From assembly GCA_900100895.1 (NCBI GenBank), contig FMTX01000017.1, forward strand, positions 1 through 64,000: a stretch of DNA of 64,000 bases, read 5' to 3'. The notes below the pieces were generated by a model. That model saw only the letters and a list, made by a program, of their open reading frames with translations. It was not told where the DNA came from and did no database searches. Positions 56,956 to 64,000 of this stretch are shown here, one piece after another (the stretch's first letter is position 1; each line of letters starts with the position of its first letter). This DNA is from Lachnospiraceae bacterium YSD2013. GTDB taxonomy: Bacteria; Bacillota; Clostridia; Lachnospirales; Lachnospiraceae. The position numbers were made by a program, and so were the translations under genes.

Positions 56956-57289
56956 GCCGCTCTCCTTTCCTGATAACCACAACCTCCGGGTAAATATTGG
57001 AACCCTCGGGGCGATAATCTATAAAGAAAGAATCCTTGTCATACGTAAGACCGTAGTGCTCGACCATATACTCAAGGTTAGGCGGATAAGTACCCTCTAC
57101 GCAATAGCAGGACACAATAGCCCTGTTAAGCGCGGAATTAAGGCTTTCCTCCTGGCGCGCCTTGGTATCGTCGGATATATTCCCAAGCATGTAGAGAAAG
57201 AACACGAACACAGCAATAAAGAATATCACCGAGAACTGCACGCTTCCGAATAAAGTTTTTAAAGAACGCCTTTCTTTAAACCTGTACAT
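56948..57289 (-). CDS. small membrane protein of the pilin-like operon
   Basis: A 113-residue protein; the ATG at 57289 follows GAAGGGA, 15 nt after the GspF stop. A basic start (MYRFKERRSLKTLFG) leads to one TM segment (SVIFFIAVFVFFLYML), then a helix (DDTKARQEESLNSALNRAIVSCYCVEG) and a short C-terminal domain (YPPNLEYMVEHYGLTYD). The segment EGxYPPNLEYMVEHYGL resembles the post-helix part of small pilin-like proteins. It overlaps the DUF4860-like gene by 8 nt. No prepilin motif with +5 glutamate is seen. Confidence 0.6.
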   Translation of the reverse strand: MYRFKERRSLKTLFGSVQFSVIFFIAVFVFFLYMLGNISDDTKARQEESLNSALNRAIVSCYCVEGTYPPNLEYMVEHYGLTYDKDSFFIDYRPEGSNIYPEVVVIRKGERHE

Positions 57290-57304
57290 AAACTGTCCCT
57301 TCAA

Positions 57305-58351
57305 CTAGCCGATGGTGGTCATAATTCCCATAAGAGGAAGAATTACCGACAAAAGAATGAGTCCCACAACAAGCGATAACACAATAACCAGTGTAGGCTC
57401 GATTACAGAAATAATATTGTTGATCTTTTTCTCATTGGCACGCTGGTAGCCGTCCGCAATCTTATTAAGCACCTGCTCTATATCACCGGTCTTAATACCT
57501 ACGGCAACCATACGGTTGTTAACGTTACTGAAAATGGAGGCTTCTTTTAAGCCGTCCGCAAGACTGTCACCGTTAAGAAGCACCTGACGGCAGACATCAA
57601 TCTTTTCCTCGGTCTTCTTATTCTCCACAAGATTGGAAACCATCTTAAGGCTTTCAAAAGTATCAAGACCTGCGGAAATCGCAAGCGCCATACCGGAAGC
57701 AAAACGCTCTGCCGCAAGACCTTCATAGAAGCCCTTAAACAACGGAATCTTGGAAGCAAATGTCTTGATGGCCTTCTTGCCTGACTGAGACTTCGAGAAG
57801 AAGAGATACAGCACCACAAGAACCGCCAGAATAGTAATAAACACAACGGAGTATGACTTAAGCGCGCTGCCGAGATTCATAAGAGAAGCGGCAAAGCCCG
57901 TCATTTCCGTACCAAGCTGTATGAATACCTGATTGAATATGGGGAGAACTCTCGTAATAAGAATAACGATAACCACAAGCATCATCACAATCATAACCAA
58001 AGGATAGGTTACTGCGCTTCTGATGCTCTCTGAAATCTGCGTCTCACGATCGTAGTAAGCTGCGAGCGCCGACATGACTTCGTCAAGCGAACCGGCCTTC
58101 TCACCAAGCTTAATCGTATTGATTACGTAGTCCGGAAAAACACCGACAATCTCAAGACTCTCTGCGAAACTGTTACCTTCATTGACAGCGTCGATAATCG
58201 CCTGAAGCAGTTTCTTCGAGCCTGAATCATTGGTGTCTGACAAAAGAATGCGGATGCCTTCGGTGGGAGTGATTCCCGCCTGCAAAAGAATGGACACCTG
58301 ACTGCAGAAGGAGGCAAGCTCCTCGTTGGATAGTTTCCTTGATTTACTCAT
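57305..58351 (-). CDS. GspF/PilC-type platform protein (type II secretion / pilus assembly)
   Basis: A 348-residue inner-membrane protein that, in related systems, couples the assembly ATPase to the growing pseudopilus. The twin T2SF domains are visible: residues 8-130 (LASFCSQVSILLQAGITPTEGI, LGEKAGSLDEVMSALAAYYDRE) and 210-330 (ASGMALAISAGLDTFESLKMVSNLV, VGIKTGDIEQVLNKIADGYQ), each followed by TM segments. The ATG at 58351 is used; an ATG at 58369 is also possible. No GspE/PilB ATPase, secretin or prepilin peptidase is next to it. It follows the transglutaminase gene closely. Confidence 0.88.
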   Translation of the reverse strand: MSKSRKLSNEELASFCSQVSILLQAGITPTEGIRILLSDTNDSGSKKLLQAIIDAVNEGNSFAESLEIVGVFPDYVINTIKLGEKAGSLDEVMSALAAYYDRETQISESIRSAVTYPLVMIVMMLVVIVILITRVLPIFNQVFIQLGTEMTGFAASLMNLGSALKSYSVVFITILAVLVVLYLFFSKSQSGKKAIKTFASKIPLFKGFYEGLAAERFASGMALAISAGLDTFESLKMVSNLVENKKTEEKIDVCRQVLLNGDSLADGLKEASIFSNVNNRMVAVGIKTGDIEQVLNKIADGYQRANEKKINNIISVIEPTLVIVLSLVVGLILLSVILPLMGIMTTIG

Positions 58352-58374
58352 TCCGTTAATTCCCCTCATAAGTA

Positions 58375-59400
58375 TTAGTAAACGTGTGAAATCTCGTAAT
58401 TGGTTCCGTCACCGATGTATTTCTTCAAAGTCTTGGGATCGGTGCTGGCACCGAAGGTGGGATCAACCAGCGACCATTCTTTACCATTAAACTGGATGAT
58501 TCCGTTAAGCCATCCCACATCCTCGATGTACACGCTTATCCATGCGTGATACACGGGATTCTCGGCGCCCACATATCCGACCTCAAGTCTTGTGGGAATC
58601 CGCTGGCTCCTAAGCATACTCGTCATAACTGCGGAGTAGTCAAGACAAATACCTGTGCCGCTTTCCAATATCTCATCAACATTCGAAATGTAACCCGACG
58701 CAACCGTATTGGCCTTGTCGTAGTCATACACGATGTTCTGAGTTATGAAATCGTAAACATTGGTAACGACGTCTAAGTCAGTGCTGCAATATGCCGCAAG
58801 ATTGGCACCCTTGGTGATGACCTTGCAACTGTCGTTGTAATAAACATACTGATTGGGATGCAAGTACGGTCCGAACTCCGAGATGTCCGGAAAATCAAGA
58901 GAAGTGGCATAAGCTACCGAGTACTTGGTGCCGGAAATGTTCTCGCAGACACTGAACTCGTAGGTGCCGTTTCCGCCCGTAAGAGGGAAAGCGGCGTAGC
59001 CGTTCTTGATATCATACTTGTTCTGAATACCGTCGGGACCGGTAATTAAGAGCTTAACCTTGGCGCAGGAGCCGAGATAATTGACCATCACGTAGCCGTC
59101 TTTGTAATTGGAATAATCAAGAACAGCCAGGTCGTTACCGTCCGAAGCGGTGCCCGGAGCGGTAGTTTCAAGACAAACGGGAGTGTTGTCTCTCGCGGTC
59201 TTAGGGTCAATCACCTTATCAGCCGAAGAAAGTGCCGTGTGAACCTCGGGATTCTCAATGGTGGTAGTGGTACTAGGCTTAATACTGCCGCCTCCGCCTC
59301 CGCCGATTCCGGGGTCATCCGTAACAGCCTTCTCGCATGCGGTAAGGAAAAGTATCGATATGGTCAATATCAAAAGAACGTACTTGTTCTTTTTAATCAT
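58375..59400 (-). CDS. transglutaminase-like lipoprotein
   Basis: A 341-residue lipoprotein. The ATG at 59400 lies 9 nt after AAAGGAG and gives MIKKNKYVLLILTISILFL with lipobox LTAC; longer starts would overlap the upstream gene. A Gly-rich, then Thr-rich spacer and an Ig-like beta domain (about residues 75-165) precede the transglutaminase-like core: the Cys in GTGICLDYSAVMTSMLRSQ, the His in YHAWISVYIEDVGW and the Asp in LVDPTFG, a complete Cys-His-Asp triad. It could crosslink or cut surface proteins or peptidoglycan peptides. Sitting between a sigma/partner pair and a GspF-pseudopilin set suggests a shared envelope role. Confidence 0.85.
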   Translation of the reverse strand: MIKKNKYVLLILTISILFLTACEKAVTDDPGIGGGGGGSIKPSTTTTIENPEVHTALSSADKVIDPKTARDNTPVCLETTAPGTASDGNDLAVLDYSNYKDGYVMVNYLGSCAKVKLLITGPDGIQNKYDIKNGYAAFPLTGGNGTYEFSVCENISGTKYSVAYATSLDFPDISEFGPYLHPNQYVYYNDSCKVITKGANLAAYCSTDLDVVTNVYDFITQNIVYDYDKANTVASGYISNVDEILESGTGICLDYSAVMTSMLRSQRIPTRLEVGYVGAENPVYHAWISVYIEDVGWLNGIIQFNGKEWSLVDPTFGASTDPKTLKKYIGDGTNYEISHVY

Positions 59401-59405
59401 AGGGA

Positions 59406-59900
59406 TCATCTCCTTTTTCGGGGACTTAGGAGCAAGTGAATGCACTTGCCGTTCGTATCGTAAACATAGATGTTGTATTCCTTCTTGTCATAAGGAAAAA
59501 CAACGGTGTTGGTAGCGCTGTCGTACTCGGCGATGCTGACTGTCTCGTCGTCATCGTCCACCATATAACTGTTCACAACATCAACGGGCGAACCGTCGAA
59601 GGTGATGGAGAAAGTTGACTCGGTCATATGGTGTTCTTTGACCGTTAATGGGCGACTTGAGGCCGCATCTACGGACATGAGAACCTTGCTGTGCGGAAAG
59701 AACACGGGCATCAGCAAAGTTATAACAAATATCAATGATGATAATACTATAAAGAGATTATCGGAGAATAAATTTTGCTTGCTTCTTAACACGATTTTGT
59801 CAAAAGGAACCGTGTTGGGAGAAGTCTCGGCCTTGGCAAATACTTTCTCAAGCATTTTGCCGGCGGTATTTATATCCATACTGTAGGTTTTCTTTTTCAT
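59406..59900 (-). CDS. single-TM protein, possible anti-sigma partner
   Basis: A 164-residue protein beginning 14 nt after the ECF sigma gene. The N-terminal ~50 residues are polar (MDINTAGKMLEKVFAKAETSPNT) and would be cytoplasmic, followed by one TM segment (LFIVLSSLIFVITLLMPVFF) and an outer domain of ~90 residues with short beta strands (STFSITFDGSPVD, EYNIYVYDTNGKCIHLLLSP). Position and topology fit an anti-sigma factor, but the ZAS zinc motif (HxxxCxxC) is absent, so the assignment rests on context. Its stop lies 5 nt from the transglutaminase start. Confidence 0.55.
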   Translation of the reverse strand: MKKKTYSMDINTAGKMLEKVFAKAETSPNTVPFDKIVLRSKQNLFSDNLFIVLSSLIFVITLLMPVFFPHSKVLMSVDAASSRPLTVKEHHMTESTFSITFDGSPVDVVNSYMVDDDDETVSIAEYDSATNTVVFPYDKKEYNIYVYDTNGKCIHLLLSPRKRR

Positions 59901-59914
59901 AAATTCACCAATCC

Positions 59915-60469
59915 TTAACCGTTCATAAGATTCTTAAGCTTGGACACAGCCGCCGCGAGCTGTCTCTTGACGGTGGAACGGCTTATGCCGGTGGCGCTTA
60001 CGATATCGTCGATTTTCATGGAGTTAAAGTATCGAAGGGTGACAAGCTCGCGCTCGGAGACAGAAAGCTTATCGATGGCTTCAAAGAGCCGTTTGCTCTC
60101 GTCACGATCGAGGGCGCTGGCCTCGGGGTTGGTGGCGCGCTTGGTGTCGCAGACCTCCTCGAGAAGCTCGGGGTCGGCCTCGCCGTAATCGGACTTGTGA
60201 GCCTTGGCCATATCGAAGCAGACGTGGAAAGAAATCTGGTTAAGCCAGGCAACAAAGAGAGTAGGGTCGTTAAGCTTCTTTATATTCTTAAGAGCCGACA
60301 CGAAAATCTCCTGAACAGCGTCCTGAGCCAGGTAATCGTCTCTAAGATAGTGCCGTGTGTAGTTGTAAACCTTATTAAAGGTCATATTGTAGAGTTCCGC
60401 AAAAGCATCGCTGTCCCCATTCTGCGCGCGCTTGACGTACTCCGCAATGTAAGTGTGAGAAAATTCCAT
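59915..60469 (-). CDS. ECF-type sigma factor (sigma-70 family)
   Basis: A 184-residue transcription factor. Region 2 is visible as DAFAELYNMTFNKVYNYTRHYLRDDYLAQDAVQEIFVSA (core and -10 binding), and region 4 as LSVSERELVTLRYFNSMKIDDIVSATGISRSTVKRQLAAAVSKLKNLM (-35 binding helix-turn-helix). A linker of about 40 residues separates them. It presumably directs transcription of its own operon and envelope genes when released by the membrane partner downstream. The ATG at 60469 has a poor ribosome site (TTAGGG), 19 nt after the GGDEF gene stop. Confidence 0.9.
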   Translation of the reverse strand: MEFSHTYIAEYVKRAQNGDSDAFAELYNMTFNKVYNYTRHYLRDDYLAQDAVQEIFVSALKNIKKLNDPTLFVAWLNQISFHVCFDMAKAHKSDYGEADPELLEEVCDTKRATNPEASALDRDESKRLFEAIDKLSVSERELVTLRYFNSMKIDDIVSATGISRSTVKRQLAAAVSKLKNLMNG

Positions 60470-60488
60470 AAAAGTTTAAAACCCTAAC

Positions 60489-61181
60489 CTATCTTCCGAG
60501 TTTTTTGTACGCTTGAGCAATGAGTTCGGAGAAGCTTGAAACTTCTTCTTTGTCGAAAAGAACCGATTCGGACCTGACTACGATTGAAACGGGCTCGTGT
60601 TTGTTGTACTCATCGATGCCGTTGCTTAAGAGCTTGCAGAAAGAAGCGAGCTTCTCGTCGGTACACTTCTCGATAACGGTTACAAATTCGTTACCGCCGT
60701 TTCTTCCCACAAAGCCGAAGTCCTTGGCAGAAGACTCAAGGATATTGGAAAAGTCGCGGATGACCTTGTCGCCCACATCCTTGCCGTTGGTCTCATTAAT
60801 GGCCTTGATATTGGAAATCTCGCTTACCATACAGCAGATTCCGTTAAGCGAATCCTTAGAACCGTGAGTGTCAAAGAACATGCTGCAGCTCGTGCGGTTC
60901 GGAATGCCGGTCTTGGAATCCAGGTACGCAAGATTCTCAAGCTGATGACTCTGAATCTTTAATTCCCTTAACTTAATGAAGTCATATATCAGAAATGACA
61001 GCGAAAGAATAATCGTCGCATACATGACACTGCAAAGAGTGAACAGACTCTTGTCGACGAAAATGCTGGATTTCATGGTCTTGTTGGTAAGAAGAATGAT
61101 AAGAAAGATTACTTCAAGTATGATGAAAACGGAAAGTTCTATTACCTTTAAGGTTTTAAATCTGTGGACGTTCTTTTTCAT
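60489..61181 (-). CDS. membrane protein with degenerate GGDEF domain
   Basis: A 230-residue protein with two TM segments (about 13-32 and 47-66), a short helical linker, and a GGDEF-type domain. Domain entry is DSKTGIPNR (canonical DxLTGxxNR). The signature is GGNEF (162-166), with Asn for the catalytic Asp, and the metal-binding stretch reads VSEISNIKAINE, where DxDxFKxIND is usual. Both changes predict no diguanylate cyclase activity; it may bind nucleotide or act as a sensor. It is the first gene of the minus-strand cluster, directly before the sigma factor gene, and may be its input. Confidence 0.8.
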   Translation of the reverse strand: MKKNVHRFKTLKVIELSVFIILEVIFLIILLTNKTMKSSIFVDKSLFTLCSVMYATIILSLSFLIYDFIKLRELKIQSHQLENLAYLDSKTGIPNRTSCSMFFDTHGSKDSLNGICCMVSEISNIKAINETNGKDVGDKVIRDFSNILESSAKDFGFVGRNGGNEFVTVIEKCTDEKLASFCKLLSNGIDEYNKHEPVSIVVRSESVLFDKEEVSSFSELIAQAYKKLGR

Positions 61182-61479
61182 GAGGCTTTAAGAAAACTCC
61201 TTCCTGCTAATAATCTCACTAATATAATAAATCGTTACACAATTTAGTGTATAATTAAATAGATTATGGTGTATTATATAGATAGAGGCCTATTCTTTTG
61301 ACTATTTCGGCTACCTAACTATTATAACTCAAAACACTATAATAATCATTAAAAATTCATACCAGACAACAGTCGAAACGGGCAATTAAAAAATAATTAA
61401 ATTTTTTTGTAAAAACGTGAACCTTTTTCCGAAAGAATAAGTCTTTACTTAATGAAAAGGATAAAGGAATGACTGATTT
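61182..61479 (+). promoter_or_regulatory. AT-rich intergenic region with sigma-28-like promoter (61410-61435)
   Basis: This 298-bp region separates divergent units. TAAA (61410-61413), 15 bp, then CCGAAAG (61429-61435) resembles the flagellar sigma (SigD/FliA) consensus TAAA-N15-CCGATAT, about 45 nt before the ATG at 61480. The minus-strand promoter for the GGDEF gene should also lie here (TATAAT-like boxes near 61270-61280) but is not assigned. Nothing else is seen. Confidence 0.4.
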
Positions 61480-61821
61480 ATGATTACATTGGACGGTTTA
61501 AAGTACGGATTTAAATTTATAGCTTCTGCTACCGCACAAACCTTTGAAAACGCATACGACCTCATAGTGGTCGATGACGAAGCCACACCTCTTTCAAACG
61601 GACCGCTTTCCGTTAACTACTATCCCACGGCAATAGCTGCAGTAATCGCCCTCGCGGTACTGGCACTCTTAGCTGTCTGGATGATAAGACGAAACGGATA
61701 CAAAGCGAGACTTCTTGAATTAAGACAGAAGGCCGGAGATACGAGCAAGGCGATTCCTTTTACCATCAGAGGAATCAAAGACGCGGTTAAAGAAGCTGAG
61801 AAAAACTTAATAACAATTTAA
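61480..61821 (+). CDS. small single-TM protein of unknown function
   Basis: A 113-residue protein: a short N-terminal part (MITLDGLKYGFKFIASATAQTFENAYD), an acidic segment (LIVVDDEATPLSNGP), one TM segment (AIAAVIALAVLALLAVWMI, about 52-70), and a basic cytoplasmic tail of about 40 residues (RRNGYKARLLELRQKAGDTSKAIPF...). No family is recognised. It leads a unit with a PilZ protein gene 22 nt downstream and a large surface protein gene after that, so it may be a membrane adaptor for c-di-GMP control. The ribosome site (AAAGGAATGACTGATTT) is distant but present. Confidence 0.6.
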   Translation: MITLDGLKYGFKFIASATAQTFENAYDLIVVDDEATPLSNGPLSVNYYPTAIAAVIALAVLALLAVWMIRRNGYKARLLELRQKAGDTSKAIPFTIRGIKDAVKEAEKNLITI

Positions 61822-61843
61822 TCTATACGGGGGGAACAATCAA

Positions 61844-62164
61844 ATGATTGAGAGACGAAGAATTGACCGAGTATCCTATAACGCAGACAGTGTCATTGTC
61901 GTGCGGGAGGATTTAAAGAAAATATACTGCAAGGTTAAGAACTTAAGTCCTTTAGGAATGGCTGTGACGGTGGACGGAGATACACCTTCACTCCTTGGCA
62001 AAGACGTAATAATCGTAGCCGACACATTGATAATGTATGCGGACGTTATTCGTGAAGATCCTGCCGAGGACGGTAACAGAATTGTTGCATTAAATGCCAA
62101 GAAATTTACAAACGAGGTTTTGGAGTATTTGTTTGAGCACATTGCTGAAGATGAGGAACAGTAA
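61844..62164 (+). CDS. stand-alone PilZ-domain protein
   Basis: A 106-residue cytoplasmic protein consisting of one PilZ domain. The N-terminus has RRRIDR (RxxxR motif) and the second motif is NLSPLGMAV ([D/N]xSxxG), so c-di-GMP binding is predicted. The C-terminus is an acidic helix (EVLEYLFEHIAEDEEQ). It sits between the small TM protein and the large surface protein genes, which suggests a role in controlling export or attachment of that protein; this is inference. The start follows GGGGGG-type purines at 61830-61836. Confidence 0.8.
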   Translation: MIERRRIDRVSYNADSVIVVREDLKKIYCKVKNLSPLGMAVTVDGDTPSLLGKDVIIVADTLIMYADVIREDPAEDGNRIVALNAKKFTNEVLEYLFEHIAEDEEQ

Positions 62165-62206
62165 GTGCTAAGTCACAAAAGGGGAACAGAAAGGAAAAGG
62201 GAAAGA

Positions 62207-64000
62207 ATGAAGAAGAACATCAGATTGAACAAGCAGATCATCAAAGCACTCTCAATCGGTATCAGTGCCGGAATGTTGCTTCAGCCTGTGTCAGCTTATG
62301 CAGCAGAGAATGAAGGTACCGAATCCGGAACTTCCAATGAAGGAACCGGCATTGCCACAACAGCTCCTGTAGATGAAGCATCCACTACAGCCGATTATGT
62401 TGCAGTCGAGAATTTAGCTGAAGAGGCTGACGGCAAGGTTGAAGAAGCCGTTGAAGATTATCAGGAAGCAGTAGATATAATGACAGCTGTTTCTGATAAT
62501 GAAAAACTTGACACAAAAGTTTGGAATGCTGTTACAGATCTTCAGACAGCAATTGATGACAATAAAGATAAGCTTGACACTGACTGCGAAAACGCAGAAC
62601 AGGTTGTTAAGGATATGAAGGATACGGCAGATGAAGTAGGTCTTTGGGAAGTATCTGCCAATGATTTGAAGGACAAAGTAATAGCAGATGTCAGCACCGG
62701 TGAAGCTGCAATTGCAAAGGCAGAAAAGCTTGCTGAAGATACCAATGATGCTATTGATGTGTTGGCAGCTGATGTTTCTGCTAACATAGCAGCTATTGCA
62801 AATTCTTCTTATACCGATGCAATCACATATTATAACAGAGCTGTTTCTGACGGTAACGCAGCAGATGCCGTTATCACACAGGCCGAAACAGATTACGCTG
62901 TTATTAAGCAGGAATACGAGACTGCCAAGACTGATTTTGAAAAGAAGGACGCTGCATATAATGACGCAGTTAAAGCCTATAATGATGCAAGAGCAGAGTT
63001 CGAACAGTTAAGAGCTAATGCAGTCAGTGAAAACGACCGCTATGTTTATGATGCTCTCGAAAGGCTGAAAGCACTTGAAGACAAAGCAGAAGCATTAAAG
63101 GATGCTGCAGATAAGGCTTCACAGGAGTTAATGGAGAAATCTGCTGGATATATTGCAATTGGTGAAAATGAACAGAATGTTTTAGCTGCAGAATCCGATA
63201 ACACAATTACAGTGGAAGAGTGGAACAAAACTCTTGACGATTTATTTGCAGCCATGATGAAGTACTATGTTATTCCCGATATGTTTAATGGAGTTGCAGA
63301 TGACAGCTTTAGCGTGACATGGATTAAGGATAACAGCAACCAGAAGAATAACTACTGCGTTGTAACGTACAAGAAAAATGGCGTGGTAGTTTCTGAAGAT
63401 TATAACTACATTCTTTCACAGAAAGATAATAAGGGCGTCGGATTTGTTGTTTTCAGAAAGAATGGAAATGAAAGCAATAACGTTTCATTAAACAAAGATA
63501 ATATAGGAAACAATTTTGTACTTGCTGAGTACGACAATCCGGATGGCGAGCCCGATTATCATGTAAATTACAAGCCTAAGAATCTCAATCAGGCTCAGGC
63601 AAAGGACACCGAGGATTTCCGTAACGCAATTGACACAAATTATGTTCTTAGCGTTGCTTACAAAGATCTTATTAAAAAGCTGGGAGAAGCTCAGAGTAGT
63701 TATAGTGTAGCCAAGAATAAGGTCGAAACGCTTGAGAAAGAGATTAACAATCTTAAATTAAGAGCAGATGCAGACTTCCAGGAACTTAAGAAACTTGAAG
63801 GAGATCTCACCAAGGCTGAGAGAAGACTTGATGATGCTAAGCAGAAGAGAGATGAGATTAAGGAGCAGATAGATAATATTGTCCTTCCTAATCCTCCTCA
63901 GGAACCTAATCCCGGACCTGTTGTTCCCGATCAGCCTAATCCTGAACCTGTAAATCCTAATCCCGAGCCCGTGAACCCTGCTCCTGCAGCTCCCATATTG
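62207..64000 (+). CDS. large secreted coiled-coil surface protein (5' part)
   Basis: The frame is open for 598 codons to the window edge, so the C-terminus is missing. The ATG at 62207 follows AAGGGAAAG. The signal peptide is MKKNIRLNKQIIKALSIGIS followed by AGMLLQPVSAYA, cleaved probably before AEN. Residues 60-320 are Ala/Glu/Asp/Lys-rich helices, including QAETDYAVIKQEYETAKTDF, typical of extended coiled coils. A globular beta-rich stretch (about 345-450, SVTWIKDNSNQKNNYCVVTY) and another coiled coil (about 485-560) follow. The visible end is a proline-rich stalk with repeats of P-N-P-E-P-V-N. This is the layout of a wall-associated or adhesin-type protein; the anchor lies outside the window. 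Confidence 0.8.
   Translation, partial: MKKNIRLNKQIIKALSIGISAGMLLQPVSAYAAENEGTESGTSNEGTGIATTAPVDEASTTADYVAVENLAEEADGKVEEAVEDYQEAVDIMTAVSDNEKLDTKVWNAVTDLQTAIDDNKDKLDTDCENAEQVVKDMKDTADEVGLWEVSANDLKDKVIADVSTGEAAIAKAEKLAEDTNDAIDVLAADVSANIAAIANSSYTDAITYYNRAVSDGNAADAVITQAETDYAVIKQEYETAKTDFEKKDAAYNDAVKAYNDARAEFEQLRANAVSENDRYVYDALERLKALEDKAEALKDAADKASQELMEKSAGYIAIGENEQNVLAAESDNTITVEEWNKTLDDLFAAMMKYYVIPDMFNGVADDSFSVTWIKDNSNQKNNYCVVTYKKNGVVVSEDYNYILSQKDNKGVGFVVFRKNGNESNNVSLNKDNIGNNFVLAEYDNPDGEPDYHVNYKPKNLNQAQAKDTEDFRNAIDTNYVLSVAYKDLIKKLGEAQSSYSVAKNKVETLEKEINNLKLRADADFQELKKLEGDLTKAERRLDDAKQKRDEIKEQIDNIVLPNPPQEPNPGPVVPDQPNPEPVNPNPEPVNPAPAAPIL

Noticed and set aside
60489-61181. Active diguanylate cyclase
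   Set aside because: The GGNEF signature and altered metal-binding residues argue against catalysis.

Overview
The window looks like chromosome from an anaerobic Firmicute, most likely a Lachnospiraceae of the Butyrivibrio/Pseudobutyrivibrio/Roseburia type. The reasons are the long Gram-positive form of S12, strong AGGAGG-type ribosome sites, good sigma-A promoters with 17-bp spacers, Gram-positive lipoproteins, a LacZ-type beta-galactosidase, a domain-swapped GH3 beta-glucosidase of the kind known from Butyrivibrio and Ruminococcus, DUF3048 and DUF4860 proteins, and several c-di-GMP-related proteins. Genus is inference. No tRNA, rRNA, CRISPR array, prophage or transposase gene was seen.

Layout. 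0-5.8 kb: end of a membrane protein, an OFA-type MFS carrier, clpX (minus strand) with a long linker, a secreted YiiX-like papain-fold protein, and a PilZ protein. 5.8-10.5 kb: the str operon rpsL-rpsG-fusA-tuf. 10.5-19.7 kb: AraC regulator divergent from a GH2 beta-galactosidase, a lipoprotein, a HAD phosphatase, a LUD protein, a nuclease-helicase fusion and a threonine aldolase. 19.7-24.6 kb: a second AraC regulator divergent from two zinc-type dehydrogenases, a lactonase-type amidohydrolase and a FucU mutarotase, together resembling part of an oxidative (non-phosphorylating) L-fucose route. A 233-bp element with 20-bp terminal inverted repeats sits in the divergent promoter region. 24.6-26 kb: a MATE exporter.

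26.2-35.3 kb is the most unusual region: a complete oligopeptide-type ABC importer operon in which nearly every subunit departs from the family plan. OppA carries an N-terminal segment resembling the family's usual C-terminus. OppC has a roughly 300-residue RCC1-like beta-propeller inserted between its first membrane segment and the transport core. OppF has a roughly 180-residue, partly coiled-coil insert between Walker A and the Q-loop. The operon ends with an unknown four-TM protein abutting oppF.

35.3-40.4 kb: a TAXI-TRAP transporter (binding lipoprotein plus fused permease), a TetR regulator and a DUF3048 lipoprotein. 40.4-47.5 kb: an SLC13/ArsB-like carrier, then a tightly coupled GtrA, permuted GH3 beta-glucosidase and hybrid histidine kinase unit. 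47.5-55.6 kb: rpoB-rpoC, standing apart from the str operon that usually follows them. 55.6-61.2 kb (minus strand): a degenerate GGDEF protein, an ECF sigma factor with a membrane partner, a transglutaminase lipoprotein, a GspF-type platform protein and four small pilin-like membrane proteins. 61.4-64 kb: a TM protein, a small PilZ protein and the start of a large secreted coiled-coil protein running off the end.

Housekeeping genes are thus interleaved with carbohydrate and peptide acquisition, c-di-GMP signalling and cell-surface functions. All function calls come from reading the sequence and recalled family motifs; no database search was run.
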